Of a stretch of 64,000 nucleotides of DNA, positions 18,571 to 30,400 are shown piece after piece. Position numbers and translations under genes: made by a program. Each line of letters opens with the position of its first letter. Position 1 is the stretch's first letter. The notes beneath the pieces were generated by a model that worked only from the letters and a program-made list of their open reading frames with translations, did not search any database and was not told the DNA's origin. The stretch covers positions 33,373,453-33,437,452 of the forward strand of contig CM044961.1 of assembly GCA_024516035.1 (NCBI GenBank), in the 5' to 3' direction. The stretch comes from Bactericera cockerelli. Its lineage: Eukaryota; Arthropoda; Insecta; Hemiptera; Triozidae.

Positions 18571-19372
18571 CCTGTAAGAGTAAAGAATATAGGTACTTAA
18601 ATCATTCATGTTTTTTTTTAATGTTTAATTATTTGAAAGTTTTTTCTTATTAGTCACTTTCTGGTTTTAATTAGGTTAGGATTTAATTCCTTGCTTAGAA
18701 TCTTTGTATAATTAAATTGATACGATTAGTTCTGTATCTCAAATTTAATAGGCATCAACATTAAACAACAACCCTAAGATTCAGAATTCTTACTAAACTC
18801 TACTCTTTGTGCCTGACATTTGTTCTGGTAAATTCTTAGTGGTATAATAATTGTCAACCATTTTCTGAATAATTTCTGTTAAAAAATGAGGCTTTACATT
18901 TTAGAAAGTTACTTTAACCAACATTATATTTCAACTCAACTTTTCTGAATAAAAAATATTTAGGTATATTTACATTTTGTTATAGAACATTGATTATATT
19001 GGCATATTAAAGGTAAAATGGTGACTTTTTAAGCTATGAATGAAAACTAAAGTAAAAATGTATGAGATTTATTGGATCAGGAATCCTATAAGATAGTACA
19101 AAAAATCTCTCGTATACTGTTCTTGTTCAATCCTCATTTTGTTTCATCTGTCACAATTTTATTATATCGAGTCATCAAGTTTCGGTCAAGATTTCTCCGT
19201 CGACGTTCATAACTTTGACGAGTGGCTTTGTTTCTGATCTTGATGTGACTTATCTGAAATACGAGTAAAAAGAAAGCAAACTTGATCTATACATTACATT
19301 ATGTTACTCGCTAAGAAGCTTTGGTAAGCCTTCTAATAAATTTCGGAAATGCGATTTGTGCTCCAAAATATA
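18571..19372 (+). other. No feature recognised
   Basis: AT-rich DNA between the minisatellite and the foldback element. Confidence 0.4.
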
Positions 19373-20484
19373 CAGGGTGTATGAAAAAAAAAAGAGCCAG
19401 TCAAAATATCTCGTCTATGGAAGCAATTTTCAAAAAACCCTAAAACATGTGCCTCATTATATGGAGGGGGAAACTTTTTCAGGGGGTTTAATTTTTCATA
19501 CTCTTAACAGGGGCGGACCGGGGGGGGTCCACTTTGGAATCTTATGGAACCACCCTATTTGTAATACATTTCTGAAAAGTAGTTGACATTAAAAGTATTT
19601 TAAGACTAGTTTGAGATTTTTAATCAAAACAGGGCCGGAGATATCGTACATTTCATTTCACAGGTTTCAGTTATTTTTTATAAGTAATTTATGGTATTTT
19701 TGTAAAAATTGTTAAACACATGTCTTTCTATTTGAAATAATTAAATTTTCATGCCCTTTTTATATCATTCGCTTTACCAGGGAAGATTGCAAGTGGTCAA
19801 CTTTTTTTATAATGTAAAAACCATCCTTTTTCGAGTAAATTTTGTGAATGCAATGATCCATGTTGATCAATTTAAAATAAAACAAGGCCAGATTTACTTC
19901 AAATGAATGTGTAAAATTCTAAAACTCGCGTGCAGTACTAGTCTCCGGCCCTGTTTTCAATTGTATCTTAAATTTAGATTAAACAACAACACTCAGTGCA
20001 TTTATTTAGCTTAGACTATACTAAAAAAGAATAGTTTTTACACTAAGTAAAAAAGATGACCCCTTGACACCTCCCCTGGTGAAGTGAATGATATTAAAAA
20101 AGGCATGAAAATTTAATTATTTCAAATAAAAAAACTTGTGTTTAACAATTTTTACAAAAATACCATAAAATACTTATAAAAAATAACTGAAAACTATGAA
20201 ATGAAATGTACGATATCTCCGGCCTTGTTTTGATTAAAAATCTCGAAAGAGTCTTAAAATACTTTTCATGGCAACTACTTTTCAAAAATGTATTACAAAT
20301 AGGGTGGTTCCATTTAAGATTCCAAAGTTAACCCCCCTGGGGCCGCCCCTGTTAAGAGTATGAAAAATTAAGCCCCCTGAAAAGTTTCTCCCTCCATATA
20401 ATGAGACACGTGTTTTAGGGTTTTTTGAAAATTGCTTCCATAGACGAGATATTTTGACTGGCTCCTTTTTTTTCATACACCCTG
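19373..20484. mobile_element. 1.1-kb foldback element
   Basis: Ends CAGGGTGTATGAAAAAAA and its inverse, with TA on both sides. Two arms of about 550 bp pair along their whole length around a centre near 19929; the outer 420 bp are most similar. No transposase. TA target and ends suggest a Tc1/mariner-type non-autonomous element. Confidence 0.85.
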
Positions 20485-21032
20485 TATGAACGGAAACACC
20501 ATTCGAGACGGCATTGATGCCACATTTAAATAAATGGTTTTCACAAAATCACTAAAGTTAAACAACAACTGTTAAGGTTCGGACTTGGTGGATGACCTCT
20601 CAAATTGGAAATATTTTGATGCTGGCTATTCCTGGTAAAACCCAGGTACTCAGCTTAGTGAGTGATGCGTTTTCTCCAATGGGGTCAAAAAATCGAAACA
20701 AAAATACCTGATCGTGGTTTTGAACCATTTCCGAAAGGATTGAACCGCGCCATGTATCAACCATTGTCCTTTGTTTCTTCTTCTAATGGAAGGTGATTCT
20801 GTATTTCTTCTAATCGAATAATTGATTCTTTACCATAAATTTTGATTGACAGTTAAATTTTGTTTTTGCTACTTTTTTGATTAGTATGAATTTTTATAAC
20901 CTATTTGATGTTCCTTGAAATATAAAATAAACTGGCCAATTGGTAAAATTTTAAATGGTTTCGATATATTATGAAAATAATGAGATATGAAATATCTGGC
21001 TGTATAAATTGTAGGTTTATGTTATCTACTTG
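20485..21032 (+). other. No feature recognised
   Basis: AT-rich; no motif or repeat family seen. Confidence 0.4.
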
Positions 21033-21317
21033 GCGATCGACCCTACAAATTCAATGTTCATTCTGGGCTTGAATGGGCTAGTGAAGAATTCAACTAAATT
21101 TTCAAGTTTCAAGAAGTCACGAAACCTGCTTTTAATTCTCATGAGTTAAGGAAGGAGATCTCGGATTTTCACTTGTGTGAGACGGTGAGATGCCAGAAAA
21201 CCTCGTTCACAATTATTATTTTGTACTTTAGAGATCTAGACTTTTAGAACGTCATCTCACCTCTCTGGACGTGATCGACCCAAAATCACTCCGCGATCGA
21301 CTGGTTGGGCAGCCCTG
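21033..21317 (+). mobile_element. hAT MITE copy 2 (left end missing)
   Basis: Begins at the internal gcgatcgacc block, same orientation as copy 1, and keeps the right terminus. Confidence 0.8.
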
Positions 21318-21379
21318 GTCTACAGTTGTTTCATGGCTACGAAATAAAAAAGGCTGTGAAACGATCATCTTAAAATAAA
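21318..21379 (+). repeat. SINE family D, right part
   Basis: Starts with the duplicated GTCTACAG and runs to the aaataaaaaaggctgtgaaac end. Confidence 0.8.
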
Positions 21380-21426
21380 AAATATAATACATAGGTATCC
21401 ACAAATTTCTAAGAATAACCAGCTAA

Positions 21427-21630
21427 GCGCACGCTGAGCTTAGTGGTAAAATTCTCGCTTGCTACGAGCAAGGTTCCGGATTCGAACCCCAGAGCAGACA
21501 AAAAATTGTATTCAAAATTTGGTATCAATTGTCGCCCATCAGAGGGGGAAGCATACTTCATTATGGGCAAACTACAACAGAAACCACCAGCGTCCAAAAC
21601 TGCTGTTTCGTGACTACGAAATAAAAAAAT
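21427..21630 (+). repeat. SINE family D, diverged subfamily
   Basis: Head cgctgagcttagtggtaaaa; the gtgttgacccagcacc block is missing. Confidence 0.7.
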
Positions 21631-21644
21631 CTGGTGTAAACATC

Positions 21645-22257
21645 ACACGACTTTCCTTATCTTATTAGGAATGGAAACGGGACCAAAAGCCAGTGGTTAC
21701 TCAAAGATAGCAGTCAGCTAAAAATCAACGTCAAATTCGTAATCAGCACCTCAAAATCATTGGATTTGATATGTCACAATCACCAACCCATTATGTGGCG
21801 CTACAGCCCTCTGTGGGCTTTGGCCTCCTTCACTATCTGCCTCCATGCTATTCTGTCTATTTAAGTTGCGGGTTGTTTATTTGCATGTGTTGTAGGTCTT
21901 CATTGATGTTATATGTATATTTATCTATTTATTCTTTTTTATTGTTCATATATTGTTTCCATTTTTTCATTTCTTTGTAATCATTATTTGTACTATTCAT
22001 AATTATATCTTATTATCTGATGAATTTTTTTATAATAATATAATAACAAAATCAATTGTAAAATAATATTACAAATAAACAAAATTATTATTATAATAAT
22101 AACAAAATGGCAGTGAGAAGACAGCTGCATGTGTCAGCACGAATGAGGTGTAACTCCACAAATAAAGAGACGCAAGAATGTTGAGGGCGACGAGGAAGTG
22201 TTGAACACAGCTCGGCCGCGCCGCGGTCGAAACTGCCAACTTAGTTTCCAATAAATT
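21645..22257 (+). other. No feature recognised
   Basis: Short T-rich open frames only, compositional in origin. Confidence 0.4.
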
Positions 22258-22406
22258 ACCGACCTCAGTAGCTTGATCGACAAGGCGGCGGACTAGTAAC
22301 CTGGAGGTCGGTGGTTCAAGTCCCGGTTTCAGCGTAAATTTGGTAAAGCGATCAGTTTGAGTAGTTGTGAATACACAAAAGTGATAAACACAAATACGAT
22401 AACTTA
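22258..22406 (+). repeat. SINE family A copy
   Basis: Near-consensus head; tail reads gtgaatacacaaaagtg. Confidence 0.8.
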
Positions 22407-22439
22407 GTTTGCAAGAAATTCGGAATGATTCGAGTAAAT

Positions 22440-22905
22440 TCCGTGGCGTAACAGTTGCTACTACTACCCGTAGTCCAGCGATCCTGAGTTCGAGTCCCGG
22501 TTGGAATAATAATAATATCACCTTATTTATACTGCCCGACTATTAAAGGACTTATTTAGGACTATTAAAGTCCCATTATTCTAGCAGTAAGCCCAAGACA
22601 TATTACTATGTGGTAAATATCCCGAATGGGAGGATAACTTATCATGTCCCGGCTGCGTTTCGAACTCCCGGACTCTGGAGTCTTTGGATTCACAGAGTGC
22701 CGCCTTTACCACTGATCTACCGGGACAGACATTGGAACAGACTTTTCACACAGAAAATTCTATTCCCGCCGAACTTAGTGAGGCTGGCATTTCCGGCGTG
22801 GGTAGCTGGTACGAATCTCAGCAAGTAGAGGGACTATAGGGTGAAACCCCCGTTCTCATCAGGACGTTAAATCAAATAGAATCGTTGGTGTTAGGAATAT
22901 CGATG
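22440..22905 (+). repeat. SINE family P split by a C SINE
   Basis: 22440-22502 and 22733-22905 form one P element; ttgga is repeated on both sides of the C insertion. Confidence 0.75.
22505..22729 (-). repeat. SINE family C nested in P
   Basis: Full length with (ATA)n end. Confidence 0.85.
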
Positions 22906-23089
22906 AGATAACGCTGCGCCCTGTTTCATATTTTACACAAAATAATAATAATAATTGTAAATCTTATAAGGGGAAAGCTTTATAAGTAAAGCTATTAAGC
23001 CCAAAACTAATGAAACACCAGGAGAAAGGACTCTGATTGTTAAGTCTCCTCTGTATACGTAAATAAACATCAATTAAAAAAATAAATAA

Positions 23090-23345
23090 ATGAAATACCA
23101 CTGATATTATGACCAATAGGTACATTAAAATTACTGCAGTATTTCTACTGATGACTGAAAGGCTGTTTCATATTTTATTCAAAATAATGAAACACCACTG
23201 ATATTTCATATTTTATTCAAAATAATGAAACACCACTGATATTATGATGAATACATTAAAATTACTGCAGTATTTCTACTGATGACTGAACGCTGTTTCA
23301 TATTTTATTCAAAATAATGAAACACCAGTGATATGACCAATACAT
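23090..23345 (+). repeat. Tandem repeat, about 119-bp unit
   Basis: tttcatattttattcaaaat, aatgaaacaccactgatatt, and ctgcagtatttctactgatg recur in order, with one shortened unit. Confidence 0.8.
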
Positions 23346-23467
23346 TACAGCAGAATTTCTCTCAAATTCTTAAAAGATCAGAAGATATTGCTCTAATGTT
23401 CATAAGTATTTCATACCCACAAGATGGATGTATTCGTTAACCCATAGAGTACCTATGTCCCTTTACA

Positions 23468-23575
23468 TACCAGATAAGTCTGGCTGAGACACGTTAAACA
23501 GAGAGAAGACTAGTGTCTCGCTAGAGGACTATACACAGAGAACTGACTAGCCAACCCTTACAAGCCAGGATAATA
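23468..23575 (+). repeat. Repeat G copy 2
   Basis: gagaagactagtgtctcgct to caacccttacaagccagg; directly followed by a C SINE. Confidence 0.65.
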
Positions 23576-23580
23576 ACTGT

Positions 23581-23790
23581 CTGTCCCGGTAGCTCAGTGG
23601 TAAAGGCGGCACTCTGTAAATCCAGAGATACCAGAGGTCGCGGGTTCGAAACCCAGCCGGGACATGACAAGTTATTCTCCCATTTGGGATTTTTACCACA
23701 TAATAATACGTCTTGGACTTACTGCTAGAATAGTCCTAATCGGGCAGAATAAATCAGGCGATATTATTATTATTATAATAATACTAGAAA
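23581..23790 (+). repeat. SINE family C, full length
   Basis: 7-bp acceptor stem gtcccgg/ccgggac intact; (TTA)n end. Confidence 0.85.
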
Positions 23791-23840
23791 CTTTATTAGG
23801 TACCTACCTACCTACGTAGCCTAGTCAACCTTCCTTCTTT

Positions 23841-24049
23841 TTAATTTGGGTTTAACGTCCCTTTCAACTGCATGGTCATAACACGACGGGGGTATTATCA
23901 TCCTTTCGCCGGAAACTCACAAACCTGCTACCGACATTATCCTCACCCAGCCTGGGTTGGGATGGAATGTCAGCATCACGAAGTCTTCACCTCGTTGGAC
24001 GTTGCTTAACTTCGATGATCCTACGAGAACCGATGCATTCAACGCCCCA
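23841..24049 (-). repeat. SINE family E, full length with 5S-like head
   Basis: Read on the - strand, about 23990-24049 gives gcatcggttctcgtaggatc and gaagttaagcaacgtcc, matching the middle of insect 5S rRNA including its internal promoter region. Confidence 0.82.
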
Positions 24050-24452
24050 TCGAACCATTAAGTACTATCATCAGCTTCATCTCTTCTATTTTTATTTTCT
24101 TTTCACAAATGGGCTAAGAGAGATGTTTTTTATGGAAGACAAGCGAATGGCCTTAGCATTATTCACCCAATACACTTTACTCAAATACTCACCCAATCAT
24201 TTGAAATAGACGTTCAGCGAAAAAAAAAAAAAAAAAAAAAAAAAAACTGGAAGAAGAAAAGAGGTGGTGAATATCTTGTTTTTTTTGAAAATCTGGAAAA
24301 AAAGAGAGGTGGTCAAAATAACTCGACACTTGCATTTGTGTGTTGGTGATCGCAACACTTCGAACAGAACTACCTGACCACCAAGTTCCTCTAGTTTTAA
24401 TTAATTTAATTTATTTATTAATTAAATTTATTTAATCCACATAAATTTCAAC
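24050..24452 (+). other. Mp20 upstream region
   Basis: Contains a poly-A run of about 30 (24216-24246), then non-repetitive sequence probably including the 5'UTR. No TATA box can be assigned with confidence. Confidence 0.4.
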
Positions 24453-24476
24453 ATGCCAGGAAAACCGCTGTGGCAA
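24453..24476 (+). CDS. Mp20: Mp20 coding exon 1 (8 codons)
   Basis: ATG followed by seven codons (MPGKPLWQ), then the donor gtaagt at 24477. Phase 0 matches exon 2. The N-terminal octapeptide fits insect Mp20-type proteins from memory of the family. The 5'UTR probably occupies the non-repetitive stretch from about 24330. Confidence 0.75.
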
Positions 24477-27400
24477 GTAAGTGTATTTGATTTTATTTAA
24501 ATTTGTTATTAATAATTGTGAATTTCATGTATTTAATGACTTTTTTTGATTATTTATTTTAATCTTAATTCTAATTAATTTATAAGAGTAAGGTTGAAAC
24601 TTATATCTACCTATGTCATGTTTGTGTCTCACAACTTAATTGACAACTTGATAGTTCCTATTATTTTCCGACAAACGACTTTTCCCTTTTCTGAGTCCAT
24701 TTTTTTTTTTAGAACAACTACCTAATAATAATTAGCCTACATTCTTATCTGAAATACGCGTATATTGGCTACTTCTACCAGGTCGCTCAAATTTATGAAA
24801 ATTTTAATATTTCCAAGACTTCCAACTATTAATACGATTTTTTGTTGTTATTGGGAAAATTCAATTTTAATAATATTAAACAACACAACATGAACTACGT
24901 CTTACAATATATGATAATACCCATTAGATTCCTATTTCTATTATAATTAAACTCTTATTAGATATATACAAACAAATAATGGTAAAAATTAAAATACAAA
25001 ATTAACAATATAAATATTAACAGGAAAAAAATAAACAAAATATATACATATATTTTTTTTAATTTTCTATTTATTTATTACAATTATGTATATAATAGTG
25101 TTACAGTTTTGAAATGATAGGATGGTACCCTTTCTCAAAGTTAAAAAAAAACTGTGTTGAGAAATGTCCTAACTAAATATATAATGTCCTAACTAAAGGG
25201 CGGGGTTATTGCCTATGGAAATCTCTTCCACCCAACCCTTCTATTAATAATACACTAAACTTAGAATCTTGCTAACTCGAAATTTTGGTAGGTCGAAAAT
25301 TCCATCAACTAGAAAGAATTCATCGGACCTTGTCGAACTTCGCTCCTCATTCAAAATCTCGATAAATAAAAACTCGATAAGTCAAATCTCTCGATAAGTC
25401 AAATCTCTCGATAAGTCAAAACTCTCGTTAAGTCAAAACTCGACGCTTCCGTCCATTGTATTTCATGTACATTAGTCCGACCTCAGTAGCTTGATCGATA
25501 AGGCGACGGACTTGTAACCTTGAGGTCGGTGGTTCAAGTCGCGGTTTCAGCGTAGATTTAGTAAATTGAGTTAGAGTAGTCGTGATATCACGAAAGTGAT
25601 TAACACGAATAACTTATATAATAAAATTAGTCTATTTACTGTACGGTAACCACCAGGCGAAGTCAATGCTCACAGCATTTTCTACCATCTAACCCTCAGA
25701 GTCTTACAATTATGTGGTCACAAACTCAAATTAATGAGGAAAAATTCATGCACTAGGTGGGATTCGAACCAACGGACCCCTACGCAACCTGAATTACCAG
25801 ACAAATGCGTTAACCACTTGACTACTAGTGCAAGTCTTCACCTCGCCGGACGTTGCTTAATTTCAGTGATCGTCCGAGAACCGGTGAATTCAACGCCTGG
25901 CTTACGAAGCTATGTAATAGTCATTATTATTATTATTATTATTATACAATTCTTACTTAGGAGGACAATATTTACAATATAAAGTTTTAAGAAAGAAAGA
26001 AAAAAAAAAAAAAATAGATTGAACAAAACCTTGTATGACATGAATGACCTCAATAGCATGTGAACAAAACAAAATATATATGTACAAAATAATTAATCGT
26101 CATAGGGTGGCGTCATCGTGACTCAGCACTTCGACCACTGTCTTTACAAGGAGGCTAATAATTGACAAGGGCCCCCAGAACCAAGCCAAGCCAATAATTA
26201 ATAACAAAGAAAAAAAATACTACTGTCTTAACTAAAGGCCGGGGTTATTGCCTACGCAACCTCTTCCATACAACCCTTATCATTTTTGTTAGAGTATTGG
26301 CTAGATATTGGCCAGATTGTATTATGATGAAAATCTGGAAATACATTCAGTCTATCTTCTGATACTTTAATAGCTTCGAAATGTGTTCTTTCTCTCTGCC
26401 CTTTCTAATAAATTAAAACATGGTGTCAGAGTGTATTTTTTCAAATTTGATTTTTGAAAGTTATTCTTTTGATTTTATCAAATTGAAATAAAGTTAACAA
26501 TGAATGAAGAGGAAATCAAAGCTTTGATTGCTAAAGAAGTTGAGAGACGAACAGTGACATTCAGACAGCAGAACAAGGAGCTACAGAAGCAGTTGGAGGA
26601 CCAGAGGAAGAGGGGAACTGACAAACAAGTGGTCAACATCCCGTGCCCGTCTCCATTGCAGCTGAGTGGAAATGTTCGCGAGAATATCCTGTTCTTCTCA
26701 AAGATGTGGAATGAGTACCTGGCAGCTAGCAGGTTACAAGATGAGCAAGAAAAGACAAAGATAGCGTTAATGATGAACATCATTGGAAGTGAAGCGGCTA
26801 GGATCATCTTCAAAATAGTCAACCTTGAGGAGAAGGAGATGACAGTGGAGAAAATCATGACAGCGCTGCTACAAAAGATGAGTCCAGAAATTAATGTGCG
26901 CTATGAAAGATTTGTGTTCAACTCAATGAAACAAGACAATGGAGAAGAATATCAAGCCTACTTTCTTCGGCTAGGAGATCAAGTGAAGCTGTGCGAGTAC
27001 AAAACAATGGAAGAAGAAATAATGATTGACAAGATTATTTGCTCCATCTGGAACGTGAAGATGAAGGAGAAACTGTGGATGAGGGAAAAGTTGAATCTGG
27101 CGGAGGTAGTGCAATTGTGCCGCGCAGATGAAGAATCAAGAAAGCAGATTGATTGCATCAATGGAAAACTGAACGAGGTGAACAAAATAGCAACAAGGAG
27201 CAGAGAAGAAGCAGTGCCGAGAAAACCAGTGACGGGAAAACAGTGTTTGAACTGTGGAGGTTTGTGGCACCTAACACTGAAGCAATGCCCTGCCAGGAAT
27301 AAAACGTGTTACAAATGTAACAAGAGAGGACATTGGTCCAAAGTATGTCTTGGTCAGACGGACGTCAAGCAAGTGACGGGAAGTGATGGTGAGAGTGAAC

Positions 27401-30400
27401 GTGACGTCATGAAAATCGAGAAGACTGGAAAAAATGGAGTGTTTTCTAATCTTGACTTTATATTACCAAGCAGTAAGGTAAAGTCAGTCAGGTGTCAGCT
27501 GGATACTGGAGCTGACTGTAATGTGATTGGCTTCACACAGCTTTTGGAAGTCCTTGGAAAAAAATGAGTGTCAAGAATTGATGAAAACTAGCATCAAGCT
27601 GAGAGCTTTTGGTGGGACACCCATAAAAGTGGTGGGTTCAATATTTTTAAAAGTTAGACGTCACAAAAGTTTATACAATATTTTGTTCATTGTAGTTGAC
27701 AAAGATCATTGCCCACTTCTGTCAGCTAATGCTTGTGAAATGTTAAAGCTCATACACTTCTGTAATCAGATTTCTAGTGAATTTCAGGTAGAAAGTCAAC
27801 ATGAAGAACCAATCATTAGAGAGTTTGCTGATGTGTTCCAAGGCATTGGTAGAATGAAAGGAGACGTGCAAATTGAAATCATCAACGGCAGAGCACCTGT
27901 GAGACAAGCGCCACGGAGAATTCCCATCACTATGCGTGAAGACTTAAAAAAGGAACTTGATGAGATGGAAAAGATGGGTATCATTCAGAAAGAAACAGAC
28001 TATACTGACTGGGTGAGTAATCTCACAATAGTTAGGAAAGATAACAAGCAACTCCGTATCTGTTTAGACCCCAAATTTTTAAATGAGGCAATTAAAGATA
28101 CCAAGCAACAATTACCAACATTAGATGAAGTTTTGCCTGAATTAAGAGATGCAAAATTTTTCTCAACAGTGGATGCTAGGAAAGGATTTTGGCAAGTACC
28201 TCTCACAGAAGAGAGCAGCAAGTTGACAACATTTTGGACACCGTTTGGGAAGTTCCGGTACCTGCGCTTGCCATTTGGTATTGCTACAGCAATGGAAATT
28301 TTCCAGCAGAAGATGTTAGAGGTGACAGCGGGCCTGAGTGGTATCTATGTCCTGGCTGATGATGTTCTCATTGTAGGTAAAGGTGATACTGAGAGGGAAG
28401 CAAGTAAGAATCATGATGAGAATTTTAAAGCACTTCTAATTCGCTTGCGCGAAGAAAATGTCAAACTCAATCTTGAGAAGTTGAAGTTCAAAGTGGAGGA
28501 AATAAAATTCTTTGGTCATATTCTGTCCTCGGAAGGTGTAAAACCGGACAGTAAGAAGGTAATAGCAATCACAGAAATGCCAAAACCTGACAATAGGGAA
28601 GGTGTTTTACGTTTTTTGGGCATGGTGACTTATCTAGCAAGATACATACCAAACCTGTCTAGTCATTCTGAGCCCCTAAGAGAGATAACCAGAAACAACA
28701 GTGAGTTTATTTGGGGTGATAAACAAGAAGAATCATTTAACAAGATAAAGCATCTAATTGCAAAAACCAGCCTGCTGAAGTATTTTGATGTTAATAAACA
28801 GATTTTAATACAAACTGATGCATCGTCATTTGCCTTGGGATGTGCCCTGATGCAGGATGGATTTCCGATAGCATATGCTTCCAAGACTTTGACAAGCACA
28901 CAGCGGAACTATGCTCAAATTGAAAAAGAGATGCTGGCCATTGTGTTTGCTTGTAAAAAGTTTGATCAGTACATATGTGGGAACAACATAATTGTGGAAA
29001 CTGATCACAATCCTTTGGTGAGTGTATTCCAAAAGTCTCTGCTTAAAACTCCAAAGCGTTTACAGAGCATGATTTTGTCTTTACAGCGCTACAACATTCA
29101 CGTGAAGTACAAGCGAGGCAAAGAGATGTACCTCGCAGACACACTGTCTCGAGCTCCTGTGAGCATGGAAAACGAGGAGAAACAGCTGGACGTGTACGAG
29201 TTGAACAGTTTTGACTTTGTTAGCCGGATCAAAGAGTTGAGAAAAGGGGTACACTACCTAGAGAACAGAAAAGGGTCAATAAGTGATAAGTCATTGGAAA
29301 ATATAAAAAAAGAAACACTTAAAGATAAACAGTTACAAAAGTTGTATCAGCAAATAAAACAAGGCTGGCCTGAAAATAAACAAAATGTTGATAATCTTTT
29401 AAAGTGTTTTTGGAACTTCAGAGCCGATCTAGTAATTGAAAATGAATTTATTTTGAAAAGTAACCAAATTCTCATTCCACAGAGTCTCAGAAAGGAGTTT
29501 CTTGACAAATTACACTTGAGTCATCTTGGTGTGGAAGCTACTTTGAAACTGGCTCGAGAGACTGTGTTCTGGCCTGGGATAACGGAGGATGTGAGGAACA
29601 AGGTGGCGGCATGCGAGACGTGTGCTAGGTTTGCACCCAACCAACAAAGAATGAAGATGATGACAAACATCATCCCTGAGAGTCCATTTGAGATCGTCAG
29701 TATGGATGTATTTGAAGTGACCATCAAGGATAAGAAAAGAAGATTCTTGATCACTGTGGACCACTTCTCAGATTTCTTTGAGTTAGACGAGTTGCCTGAC
29801 ATGTCAGCTAAGAGTGTAATACTTATTTGTAAAAGAAATTTTTCTCGGTATGGAATTCCTTCTTTGGTAATTGCAGATAACGGAACAAATTTTGTCAATA
29901 AAGAATTTGACAAGTTCAAAGAAGAGTGGGAGTTTGATCACGAAACAAGCAGCCCTTTCCATCAACAAGGAAATGGTAAAGCAGAGTCAGCTGTCAAGAT
30001 AGCAAAGCAATTAATACAAAAAGCAGTTCATGATAATGTGGATTTCTACAAGATGCTGTTAGTATGGAGAAATACACCAAATAAAACAAATTATAGCCCT
30101 GCTCGTAGATTCATGTGTAGGTGGTTGAGATGCCAACTACCCAGTATTGATAAATATCAGAACATTGTGGACCCTGAAGAAGTTCAGATCAATATTAAGA
30201 ATAATAGAAACAAAGCGGCAAAACACTATAACAGGAGGACAGCAGAAAGACTTCCTCTGGCGATTGGAGAGCCTATTTGGTACAAGCAAGATCCTTGTGA
30301 TAAAGAGTGGAAAAAAGGAACAGTACAGTCAAGAGAAAATGAGAGGTCCTACAACATCGAAACATCAAATGAGAATATTTTAAGAAGAAATGAAATTTCA

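Larger units (their letters stand above)
17289..21317. mobile_element. hAT-bounded 4.03-kb composite inserted in a D SINE
   Basis: The left end CAGGGGTGCCCAACC (17289) and right end GGTTGGGCAGCCCTG (to 21317) are inverted termini. Both are flanked by the 8-bp duplication GTCTACAG (17281-17288, 21318-21325), and the two flanks are the left and right parts of one D SINE. Inside are two direct hAT MITE copies separated by 3.4 kb. Confidence 0.75.

Noticed and set aside
21771..21980. Possible small membrane protein
   Set aside because: Tyr/Leu/Phe-rich run from T-rich DNA with no supporting features.
23581..23665. tRNA gene with good acceptor stem (family C head)
   Set aside because: The T-stem is poorly paired, the anticodon loop has six bases, and the 3' body is shared by eight copies.
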